A stretch of DNA of 50,364 nt from Singulisphaera sp. (lineage in GTDB: Bacteria > Planctomycetota > Planctomycetia > Isosphaerales > Isosphaeraceae). Position numbers and translations under genes: made by a program. A model generated the notes under the pieces. It saw nothing but the letters and a program-made list of their open reading frames with translations. It did not search any database and was not told where the DNA came from. The DNA lies in contig DAIDJG010000358.1 in assembly GCA_027451445.1 (NCBI GenBank), positions 1 through 50,364 on the forward strand, written 5' to 3'. Below are positions 43,837-50,364 of the stretch, in pieces. Position 1 is the stretch's first letter; each line of letters starts with the position of its first letter.

Positions 43837-44696
43837 AGCGTTGCGTGAAGCCGATGGAACCGGCCTCGCTGGCCACCTATCGAGCTGCGCAGCCTCAAGG
43901 CACGTGGGACCAGATGCGCGACGACGCGCTGCACGGTGGACAGGATGCCTATGCAGACATCAAGCCCGCGCTCGTCCGCGCGCAGCGCGGCTTGTGTGCA
44001 TTCTGCGAGGTTCGGATTACTGGTGGCCTCGACGACGTTGCACTTGATGCAAGCCGAAGCCGCCAGCGCGTCGAGCACTTTCATCCCAAGAGCGATGTGG
44101 ACGGAGCGCTCAACTGGACGTTGCACTGGCCAAACCTCTGGGCCGTTTGTCCGGGAGGGTCCGACAAACCACCTGAAGGTGAGCCCTTCGATCCTCATCG
44201 CTACCTCCCGCCGCTTCCTCAGAATTTGAGCTGCGACGCGCACAAGGATCACCAGATCCAGGCGGGTCGTCTCGATCCGAATCCCGAAGGGTGGGTCCTC
44301 GCGCCCGACGAGGTGCCAGCGTTCCCTCGTTTGTTTCGATACGCGCCCGACGGTAAGCCTGAGCCGGACACCACGGGTTGTGGTGCTCACGAGGTGCCTG
44401 GTAACCGGCACCCGGACACGGCGACCCTCGTCTTGGCGACAATCCGGCATTTGAATCTCGGCTGTGAGCGACTCAACCGCAGTCGATGCATCGCCAAAGC
44501 GCAACTCGAAAAGCAAATTGAAGCTCTCCGGAAGGCGCATCCTGGTGTAGCCCCGCGGGACATACTGCTCCAGCTTGCGCGGCGGCTCTTGTCAACCAAT
44601 CCGAATACCCCCTGGGTCGAGTTCTTCACACTGGTACGATGGCGACTCGGCGAAACGGCCGAAACACGCCTTCGCGAAATGAGCTTCGTAGGTTAA
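43833..44696 (+). CDS. ptuB: Septu system HNH endonuclease PtuB
   Basis: The 287-residue protein belongs to the PtuB (TIGR02646-like) HNH family. Cys55 and Cys58 in LCAFCE and Cys134 near NLSCDAHK are probable zinc ligands. VEHFHPKS (His82, His84) and NWTLHWPNLWAVCPGGS supply the HNH core. It cuts nucleic acid when activated by PtuA. The start is GTG at 43833 with GGAGG 8 bases upstream, overlapping the TGA of ptuA (GTGA), so the two are translationally coupled. The first residues (KRCVKPMEPASLATY) are family-like, which argues against ATG at 43818. The TAA stop lies within the target duplication of the element directly downstream. Confidence 0.88.
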   Translation: MKRCVKPMEPASLATYRAAQPQGTWDQMRDDALHGGQDAYADIKPALVRAQRGLCAFCEVRITGGLDDVALDASRSRQRVEHFHPKSDVDGALNWTLHWPNLWAVCPGGSDKPPEGEPFDPHRYLPPLPQNLSCDAHKDHQIQAGRLDPNPEGWVLAPDEVPAFPRLFRYAPDGKPEPDTTGCGAHEVPGNRHPDTATLVLATIRHLNLGCERLNRSRCIAKAQLEKQIEALRKAHPGVAPRDILLQLARRLLSTNPNTPWVEFFTLVRWRLGETAETRLREMSFVG

Positions 44697-44699
44697 GCG

Positions 44700-44820
44700 C
44701 AATACCGTTCAAATAGTCGTAAACCTGGCGAACACAGGAACATGAATACTCATCCCCCCTTGTGGGGGAGGGAGTTAAATCCTTCGTCTGCTTCGGCTTA
44801 CGGTTAGTTGAACGGTATTG
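44700..44820. mobile_element. MITE-like element D (121 bases) at the ptuB stop codon
   Basis: The ends are inverted repeats (CAATACCGTTCAA and TTGAACGGTATTG). The 10-base AGGTTAAGCG is present on both sides (44690-44699 and 44821-44830), a target duplication that includes the ptuB TAA stop. Inside is a CCCCCCTTGTGGGGGAGGG hairpin like the one at 31.97 kb. Confidence 0.85.
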
Positions 44821-44822
44821 AG

Positions 44823-45045
44823 GTTAAGCGCGACCAGCGATTGTCCCTGCCACACGCCGTCATCGCCCCGAAATCGCTCATCGAAGTCGCCTTGCCGCTC
44901 AACGCCATCAACGCCGCCGCGGCTCGGGAGAAGTCGATCCGGCACGCACACTCTTCGACCCTCCATCTCGGGTAGGCGCGTCGGCCGCTTGCCGCGGCGC
45001 GGACGGTGACCTTCATTCAACTCGTGCATGACCCCGAAGATCTTT
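44823..45045 (+). pseudogene. Remnant of a DUF1156 DNA methylase (N-terminal end)
   Basis: The reading frame from about 44823 gives [20 protein letters not shown] then [20 protein letters not shown], and ends at a TAG (44973-44975). It resumes as ARRPLAAARTVTFIQLVHDP. This is the start of DUF1156 proteins, where the stop region is normally LHLWWARRPLAAAR; two tryptophan codons have become GGG TAG. The gene is cut off by element A at 45046 and does not resume beyond it. DUF1156 proteins are putative DNA methylases frequently found in anti-phage clusters. Confidence 0.8.
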
Positions 45046-45401
45046 CCTGGCGCCCAACCGATTGTGCGTGAATGTGGGAGATCCGGGGTGGCCGGGGCAG
45101 AGGAGGCCGGAAGGCCGACGTGCCCCGGAAGCGTCTCGCGGCCCACCGGGGCACGTGGAGCTGCGCTCCCCTTTGCCCCGGCCACCCATCCCGCTCGCTG
45201 GGACGCACGAACTGTTAGAGTCTGTCCCGGAAGTGGAGCGGAGCTGGAAAAGGGGGACTGGCTCCGAGTCTTCGAGGTGCCTGTCCCCCTATTCCGGCGG
45301 ACCGTGCGTGGAAATGGGGACTGGCACCGTCCGAAGACGGCCGGAGCCAGTCCCCATTTCCACGCTCCGGGGGCTTGTGGGACAGACTCTTAGGTGCCAG
45401 G
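45046..45401 (-). mobile_element. MITE-like element A, copy 2, interrupted by element B
   Basis: This is a reverse-strand copy of the element at 26745-26925. The 8-base AGATCTTT lies on both sides (45038-45045 and 45402-45409). Removing element B (172 bases) and its 3-base duplication leaves 181 bases, exactly the length of copy 1, with about a dozen differences by eye. Confidence 0.9.
45218..45389. mobile_element. MITE-like element B (172 bases), nested in element A
   Basis: The ends are the perfect 11-base inverted repeat GAGTCTGTCCC. TTA flanks it on both sides (45215-45217 and 45390-45392). The inside contains a GGAAATGGGGACTGGC hairpin. It is younger than the copy of element A that it entered. 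Confidence 0.85.
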
Positions 45402-45828
45402 AGATCTTTGGTGTTGTCAGAAGCCGGCCATCGAGCCGAATGCGTAGGTGAAAGGTCACTGGACCAAGGAGCGGCGGGTCCTGCCCAGGCATAAAACCAG
45501 GGTCGTTTGCGAAGTCTGCGCTGATCCCCGGGTCACTCGAATCGGCTCCATTAAACACGCCAAGATTCTCCCAATCCCTCCAAACTCCCTGCATTTAGCG
45601 CGTGGCAACTATTGCGTCCCGATTGAATCGAGAAGGTGCTCTCCGTGACCCATTAGGCTCGCCCAATTTCTCCGGCTAACCTCCATTTATTGCGCGGCCA
45701 GTATTCCGCCTCGCCCGTTTGACGCAACCGACATGGATTGAGAGAATCTCGGTAGGAGCCGTCCGAAATCGTCGTCTCCGAGTGCGACGTCGCACGAGCA
45801 GTTCCCACTTGGAACAAGGCAATCCCGA
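45402..45828. repeat. Repeat-filled gap with two copies of the AATTTCTCC family
   Basis: No gene is supported. Bases 45476-45620 are a diverged copy of a repeat of about 140 bases (GGCATAAAACCAGGGTCGTT, then CAAACTCCCTGCATTTAGCG), and 45650-45710 are a partial copy. Clear copies are at 48747-48888, 50041-50180 and 50185-50255. Confidence 0.75.
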
Positions 45829-46377
45829 ATGACCAAGCCAAGGCAGCGTACCAGCAAGGAGCCGCCGATCCCTGAGCCGAACCGGGCGGTTTATGAGCTG
45901 ATCGTGGGGCTGACGAATGCGTTTTGCCGAGAACACCTGAACGACGAGTACGAGGAGATGTGCCGCAAACTCGTCGGGGCGCTCGCCCGCAAGCGGCCTT
46001 CGCCGCTGGTCAGCGGCAAACCCGAGACCTGGGCCTGCGGGATTGTTCGCACGATCGGCTGGGTCAACTTCCTCGATGACAGCAGCGGGAAGCCGCATTT
46101 AAGGCTGACGGCGATCGACAAGGCGTTCGGTGTCGCCGAGAGCACGGGGCAGGGAAAGTCAAAGACGATCCGCACCATGCTCAGGATCCGCCAGTTTGAC
46201 CACCGCTGGACGTTGCCCAGCCGCATGGCCAAAACCTCTCCAATCTGGTGGTTGGAGCTCAATGGCTTCCCGATGGACATCCGCCGATGCCCGAGAGAGG
46301 CCCAAGAAGAGGCGTTTCGGAAGGGCCTGATTCCGTACATACCCGCCGACCGAGAGTGTCAACCTGCTGAGGAATGA
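45829..46377 (+). CDS. DUF6398 protein
   Basis: The 182-residue protein matches DUF6398: AVYELIVGLTNAFCREHLNDEYEEMCRKLVGALARKRPSPL, then WACGIVRTIGWVNFLDD, FGVAESTGQGKSKTIRTML (a helix-turn-helix-like stretch) and FDHRWTLPSRM. The family has no known function. It is followed after 3 bases by the CcbP-like gene, so the two should be co-transcribed. The N-terminus (MTKPRQRTSKEPPIPEPN) is basic and probably disordered. Confidence 0.78.
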   Translation: MTKPRQRTSKEPPIPEPNRAVYELIVGLTNAFCREHLNDEYEEMCRKLVGALARKRPSPLVSGKPETWACGIVRTIGWVNFLDDSSGKPHLRLTAIDKAFGVAESTGQGKSKTIRTMLRIRQFDHRWTLPSRMAKTSPIWWLELNGFPMDIRRCPREAQEEAFRKGLIPYIPADRECQPAEE

Positions 46378-46380
46378 GCC

Positions 46381-47091
46381 ATGGCCCGCACGAAGAGAGG
46401 ATCGGCCATCCCTTATTTCAAGGTTGGCGACAAGATTCGGGTCAAACCGGGTGTAAGCGACCCGGACTTCCCCGACATGCCCCTGGGTGGCTGGTCGGGG
46501 ACCATTACCGAGATGATCGAGCACGAGGGCCAGATCAACTGCGTCTTCGAAGTGGACGAGCGGACGCTGACGAGCATCCACCCAGTCTACAAGCAGCGGT
46601 GCGAAGTCGACGGGCTTGACTACCGATTCATGGGATTGGCTCAGGCGGATATCGAGCCGGACGAAGGCACACCCGTCCCCATCGTGCAGCCGACGACTGT
46701 TGTGCCTCGTCCGCTGTCTCCCGACAACGATGAAGATCGTGTGCGAATGGCGCTCGGGTTGACCCACGACGAGCTGCTCCCCGACGTGAACCACGAGACG
46801 CTGCTTGCCTACCATCGCTACCTATCGAAGAATCTAAACTTTCCGTTCAAGGCTCGATACGAGAAGCCAATCGGCCGGTCCAAACGAGTCGAAATGCCTG
46901 TGACGGTTACTGGACTTCTTCGACCCGAGGAATGCGCGATCGACGAACAATACGGAATCATCGCCACCGGACAAGACGCTGAGGAGCGGGTCGATTTCCC
47001 GCTTGCTGAGATCGAGATTGAGATCAAGTCATCGAGCCCGAGTTGCCAAATGGTCCGTGACTACGCCTACTGGTTTCATAACTGGCGCTGA
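46381..47091 (+). CDS. CcbP-like calcium-binding-domain protein with an SH3-like N-terminus
   Basis: The 236-residue protein has two parts. Residues about 10-70 (YFKVGDKIRVKPGVSDPDFPDMPLGGWSGTI) look like a small SH3-like barrel. Residues about 140-236 match the CcbP calcium-binding family: LNFPFKARYE, VTVTGLLRPEECAIDEQYGI, DFPLAEIEIEI and RDYAYWFHNWR. In cyanobacteria CcbP binds calcium with acidic residues; this role is not proven here. It begins 3 bases after the DUF6398 gene. Its place in an island of conflict genes is notable, but no link to defence is shown. Confidence 0.75.
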   Translation: MARTKRGSAIPYFKVGDKIRVKPGVSDPDFPDMPLGGWSGTITEMIEHEGQINCVFEVDERTLTSIHPVYKQRCEVDGLDYRFMGLAQADIEPDEGTPVPIVQPTTVVPRPLSPDNDEDRVRMALGLTHDELLPDVNHETLLAYHRYLSKNLNFPFKARYEKPIGRSKRVEMPVTVTGLLRPEECAIDEQYGIIATGQDAEERVDFPLAEIEIEIKSSSPSCQMVRDYAYWFHNWR

Positions 47092-47913
47092 AACGGGCCG
47101 GGCGGACTCGATGGCGAGGAGGCCGCCCAAGTCCAAGTCGCCTTGCGTCGGCCGCTGGCACATCGCCTCGATGCGGGGAAGAATCATGGAGAATCATGGC
47201 CGCGCACTAAATATGGGATGTTTGGACACTGTAGCAAGGATGCCGGGTGTCGTTTTCTGCAGCCTCGGACGAGCCAGGGCCGTTTCCTTGTCGTAGCCGA
47301 AGCCGTTCGTCCGAAGCCGTCCGCAGGCTTTGGAGTGCGGGGGCTTGCTCCCGCTTTCGAACCGCCTGCGCGCTCCGACAGGGACCCTATCGCTTTCGAA
47401 CGGCCTTCCCGGACCTCCGCTTTCCCGCCGCATTTCCAGCGCGAAAGCGGGAGCAAGCCCCCGCACTCCAAAGCCCACGGCCTCCGTCTACCAGCCGATA
47501 ACCAGGAAGAACAACCCCCGGCATCCTTGCTACAGTCTCGATGTTTGGAGGGATTGAGTAAACCTATTTGCGTCGATGCCGTGAATTGGCGAGACCACAG
47601 ACCGGCACAGCCGTCGTCGACCGCCCAGATTTCATGCGTGATCCGTATTTTTATTTTATATTCTCTCACACGAATTGCGCTCGCATTGCCGGGTTCGTCG
47701 GGCAACGGACGAGTACGACGGCTGCGGAAATCCGCGACGATCTCCGTCGGTCGCTTCCGGATTCCTATTGCCGTAAATCATGAATCACCCGCTAGTTACA
47801 GCACTCACTCCGAGCCATTCGTGCGTGGCCACTCTTGACTCGCGCTATAATGCCCACGAAATCGCAACCGCCAAGGTTGCGAATCAGCAGTTCTAACGAG
47901 TGAGGGTGGGGCA
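47092..47913. other. Gene-free stretch with a compound inverted-repeat element
   Basis: No gene is supported. The centre is element E (47227-47539). The flanks (CGCACTAAATATGGGATG before it and GGAGGGATTGAG after it) together form a reverse-strand copy of the AATTTCTCC repeat family. The last 150 bases hold the promoter region of the SDR gene. Confidence 0.6.
47227..47539. mobile_element. MITE-like element E (313 bases) with nested inverted repeats
   Basis: Outer arms 47228-47247 and 47517-47536 are perfect over 20 bases (ACTGTAGCAAGGATGCCGGG). Inner arms 47326-47359 and 47442-47475 are perfect over 34 bases and share the GAGTGCGG core with 29.4 kb. The 10-base GATGTTTGGA flanks both sides (47217-47226 and 47540-47549). 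Confidence 0.8.
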
Positions 47914-48663
47914 ATGGCGAGTGATCTGAAGGGCAAGGTGGCGGTGGTCACTGGAGCGTCCAAGGGGATCGGCGCGGCGGTCGCGCGGCAACTGGCCAGG
48001 GCCGGGGCGAGCGTGGTGGTCAACTACGCGTCGAGCCGCGAGGGAGCCGTGCGTGTCGTCCAGGCCATCGAGAAGGAGGGAGGACGGGCGGTCGCCGTCG
48101 GGGCGAATCTGGCCAAGCCCGAAGAGGTCGCCCACCTCTTCGATGAAACCAGGAAGGCGTACGGGCGGGTCGATATTCTGGTCAACAACGCCGGGATCTA
48201 CGATTTCGCCCCGCTCGAAGGAATCACCCCCGAGCACTTTCACAAGCACTTCGACCTGAACGTCCTGGGCCTGATCCTGGCGACAAAGCACGCCGCCGCT
48301 CTGTTCGGCCCGGAGGGAGGATCCGTGATCAACATCTCATCCGTGGCCGGCACGCATCCAATGTCCAACGCCTCGGTCTATTCGGCCACGAAGGCGGCGG
48401 TCGACGCGATCACGAAGGCGCTGGCTCAGGAGTTGGGCGGGCGCAAGATTCGGGTCAACTCGATCAACCCCGGCCCCGTGGTGACCGAGGGAACGTCCAG
48501 CTTCTCGGAAGGCGAGATGTTCGCGGAGTTCGCGAAAAAGACCCCGCTCGGCCGGATCGGCCAGCCCGATGATATCGCCCGCGCCGTCCTGTTTCTGGCC
48601 GGGGACGACTCGGGCTGGATCACAGGCGAGGTCATCCACGCAGCGGGCGGGTTGCGTGGCTGA
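47914..48663 (+). CDS. Short-chain dehydrogenase/reductase (SDR), FabG-like
   Basis: The 249-residue protein is a classical SDR, probably NAD(P)H-dependent. TGASKGIG binds the cofactor, NNAG stabilises the fold, and Ser in ISSVAG plus YSATK form the active site. INPGPVVTEG and the C-terminal ITGEVIHAAGG are typical of 3-oxoacyl-ACP reductase-like members, though many similar enzymes use other substrates. GAGGGTGGGG precedes the ATG. It stands alone among repeats, with no fatty-acid genes nearby, so a fatty-acid role is not supported by context. Confidence 0.9.
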   Translation: MASDLKGKVAVVTGASKGIGAAVARQLARAGASVVVNYASSREGAVRVVQAIEKEGGRAVAVGANLAKPEEVAHLFDETRKAYGRVDILVNNAGIYDFAPLEGITPEHFHKHFDLNVLGLILATKHAAALFGPEGGSVINISSVAGTHPMSNASVYSATKAAVDAITKALAQELGGRKIRVNSINPGPVVTEGTSSFSEGEMFAEFAKKTPLGRIGQPDDIARAVLFLAGDDSGWITGEVIHAAGGLRG

Positions 48664-48746
48664 TCGCGTCGCGGCGGCGGACCGTCCGGCCTGCTTTCGA
48701 CGCAGGCCGATCTCGCCCTGGGTCCGCCGCTGTGGCACCACGTGGC

Positions 48747-48888
48747 GGGTTCTGGCCGGGCATAGAATCAGGGGCGTTTGTGAAGTCTGCGTCGTTCCCT
48801 CGTCACTCTAATCCGCCGCATCAAACGCGACCAGGACCCCCCAATTTTCCCCAAATAGCCCTTAGTTAGTGCGTGGACTGTACTCCGC
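48747..48888 (+). repeat. AATTTCTCC-family repeat copy (about 140 bases)
   Basis: It runs from GGGTTCTGGCCGGGCATAGA to TTAGTGCGTGGACTGTACTC and matches 50041-50180 throughout, with scattered differences. It lies just after the SDR gene. Confidence 0.8.
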
Positions 48889-48908
48889 TCCCCTTGGCCA
48901 GGCGCTGC

Positions 48909-49244
48909 TTACTCCCGCGGCGGGCGCTCAGGATCAAGGGCCTCGAACTGCGTGATCCGGACGGCTTGGTCGGGGAAGCGTGCGACGATCTCCAACTCGC
49001 CCCCCATCGCTTCGATGTAATGCCGCAACGTGCTCAGATACATGTCGGTGCGGCGTTCGAGCTTCGAGACGGCAGCCTGGTTGATGTGCAGTTTCTTCGC
49101 CACTTCCTCCTGAGAACGATCGCGGGCCTCCCGCACCTGGCGCAGCGTTGCCTCCTCGGCGCACAATTCCGCAGTCCGTTTCGCGATGGCCTGCTGATCC
49201 TTCTCGGGCAGCTTGGCCACATAATCATCTAATCGAATTGCCAT
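48909..49244 (-). CDS. higA: XRE-family HTH antitoxin, HigA-like
   Basis: The 111-residue protein holds an XRE helix-turn-helix: LRQVREARDRSQEEVAKKLHINQAAVSKLERRTDMYLSTLRHYIEAMGGEL. This is the form of antitoxins paired with HigB/RelE toxins. ATG at 49244 has GAGG 5 bases upstream; GTG at 49250 is possible but overlaps that site. It follows the toxin gene after 7 bases, the toxin-first order of higBA modules. It probably represses the promoter at 49627-49655 by binding the palindromes there. Confidence 0.87.
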   Translation of the reverse strand: MAIRLDDYVAKLPEKDQQAIAKRTAELCAEEATLRQVREARDRSQEEVAKKLHINQAAVSKLERRTDMYLSTLRHYIEAMGGELEIVARFPDQAVRITQFEALDPERPPRE

Positions 49245-49251
49245 AGGCACC

Positions 49252-49602
49252 TCACTCTTGTTCCAGACGCTTCAAATGCCGCCGGAAGCGCTCCTCGGCG
49301 ATGGGCAGGTGTTTCTTGTACCAACGCTTGTCACCCCGTTTGTTGCCGCCCACGAGCAGGATCGCCGACCGTTGGGCATCGAACGCAAACAGGATGCGCC
49401 AGGGATCACGTCGGAACTGCACCCGCAGTTCCTTCATGTTGGTGAATTCGGACCCTTCCAGCGTATCGACGTAGGGACGCCCAAGCTGGGGCCCATGCTC
49501 CCTGAGCAGGTTGGCATGGGCGATGATCTCGGTTCGCAGATCGGCATCCAAGCCGTCCAACCAGGCCGCAAAGTCTTCATCAAGCTGCAGGTCCCATTCC
49601 AT
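49252..49602 (-). CDS. higB: HigB/RelE-type toxin (Gp49-like)
   Basis: The 116-residue protein matches the phage-derived Gp49-like/HigB family: FAAWLDGLDADLRTEIIAHANLLREHGPQLGRPYVDTLEGSEFTNMKELRVQFRRDPWRILFAFDAQRSAILLVGGNK. Such toxins cut mRNA at the ribosome. I chose ATG at 49602, which lies about 18 bases after the predicted transcription start and has GGAAG upstream; starts at 49620 and 49638 would fall at or before that point. The frame extends upstream to 49785, but that part encodes the operator repeats and has no conserved content. Confidence 0.87.
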   Translation of the reverse strand: MEWDLQLDEDFAAWLDGLDADLRTEIIAHANLLREHGPQLGRPYVDTLEGSEFTNMKELRVQFRRDPWRILFAFDAQRSAILLVGGNKRGDKRWYKKHLPIAEERFRRHLKRLEQE

Positions 49603-49613
49603 TGGGATCTTCC

Positions 49614-49655
49614 ATTCCATCCAAGGAATATATTCCATCCAAGGAATAGTGTCAA
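49614..49655 (-). promoter_or_regulatory. higBA promoter with two palindromic operators
   Basis: On the minus strand, TTGACA (49650-49655) and TATATT (49627-49632) are separated by exactly 17 bases, a near-consensus sigma-70 promoter. The palindrome ATTCCATCCAAGGAAT occurs twice, at 49614-49629 and 49632-49647, with an 18-base period. One copy fills the spacer and the other overlaps the -10 box and start point, fitting autorepression by HigA. Confidence 0.8.
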
Positions 49656-49785
49656 GCTCGGAATAAGGACGGCTTTTGTACGCCCTTGAGACAAAACAAG
49701 GAGAGAAAAGGCGTGGTTCAAAAGACGGTGGCCCAAGGTAACACATTTGGCGGCTCCAATCCGGCCTCCATGCGCCGCAAACCAT

Positions 49786-50364
49786 TACGGATCAACGGAA
49801 TGCGGCGTATAACGAGCCAGCCGCGGCGGCCCAACCTGTAACCCTGGATTTGAACCACGCCAGAGAAAACGGACCAACCTCTCGGGCGTGATGTTGACGC
49901 TAACCAATCGCTGGCATCGATCCAAACAACCAGGGACGGCGGCCAAAGTACGTGTCCGCCCGCTCTCCATCCCCAATCACCCACACTTTTGGCGTCGACG
50001 GTCCGCTTCAAGCGGCGTACGCGACGCCCCGAGTGTGGGCGGGTTCTGGCCGGGCATAAAATCAGGGTCGTTTGTGAAGTCTGCGTCATTCCCTGATCAC
50101 TCCAATCCGTTGCATCAAACACGACGAGGACCTTCCAATTTCTCCAAACAACCCATATTTAGTGCGCAGCCTGTATTCCCGCGCGGCATCAAACACGAGC
50201 AAAACTTCCCAATTTCTCCAAATAATCCATATTTAGTGCGTGGCCTGTATTCCCCGGGCTTCTTGAACGGAGGATTTGATCTCGGCTTCGCGAGATCAGA
50301 TCCTTAATATGTCTTCCAGGTATACCTGGAAAACGAACAATTAAGTCTGACCCCCAATGCCTTT
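49786..50364. other. Terminal gene-free stretch with repeats and hairpins
   Basis: No gene is supported. AATTTCTCC-family copies are at 50041-50180 and 50185-50255, in direct orientation. Bases 50272-50284 and 50291-50303 form a 13-base hairpin with one mismatch. TTCCAGGTATACCTGGAA at 50314-50331 is a perfect 18-base palindrome. The window ends shortly after, in sequence resembling the edge of another repeat. Confidence 0.65.

Noticed and set aside
44697-44822. A hairpin terminator after ptuB
   Set aside because: The inverted ends are 121 bases apart and are flanked by an exact 10-base duplication, which fits an inserted element better.

Overview
The window comes from a GC-rich member of the Planctomycetes. 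The evidence is the gene content: a very long PVC-type cytochrome c/dehydrogenase/HEAT/FG-GAP protein, a secreted type I sulfatase, a DUF1080 protein, a neutral-ceramidase-like protein, secreted S9 peptidases, a CehA/McbA-type PHP hydrolase and many dispersed hairpin repeats. A position near Isosphaeraceae or Gemmataceae is my inference. I see no rRNA, tRNA, CRISPR array or complete transposase gene.

Layout. Bases 0.36-12.3 kb are mostly metabolic or secreted: a double-hydrolase fusion, an aquaglyceroporin, a thyA-folA-sulfatase run, a DUF5658 membrane protein, a cytochrome P450 and an S9 peptidase. Bases 12.4-15.1 kb hold a minus-strand set: a TIR-Mrr fusion, a translationally coupled PD-(D/E)xK nuclease-like protein and two tandem CheB-like proteins that have lost catalytic residues. 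This is the best candidate for an undescribed defence-type system. Bases 15.3-25.4 kb carry a lipase-like hydrolase, a peptide transporter followed by an S9 peptidase, DUF983-fhs, a beta carbonic anhydrase and two small membrane proteins. Bases 25.6-27.2 kb carry two small toxin-antitoxin-like pairs. Bases 27.2-39.6 kb carry large secreted planctomycete proteins and a lone T6SS-type ClpV ATPase.

Bases 39.6-50.4 kb are an accessory zone. It holds a Septu cassette (ptuA-ptuB) lying between the remains of a DUF3883 protein and of a DUF1156 DNA methylase, an HTH/PIN toxin-antitoxin pair, a DUF6398/CcbP pair, an SDR dehydrogenase and a higBA module. Small non-autonomous elements with terminal inverted repeats and exact target duplications have entered this zone and the 26.7 kb toxin gene. 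Two of them entered toxin genes while keeping the reading frame open, one sits on the ptuB stop codon, and one is nested inside another.

How the parts work together. One-carbon metabolism is represented by thyA, folA and fhs. Peptide use is represented by the POT transporter and the S9 peptidases. Conflict systems (TIR-Mrr set, Septu, four toxin-antitoxin-like modules) cluster with repeats, which fits a defence island that is being eroded by small mobile elements.
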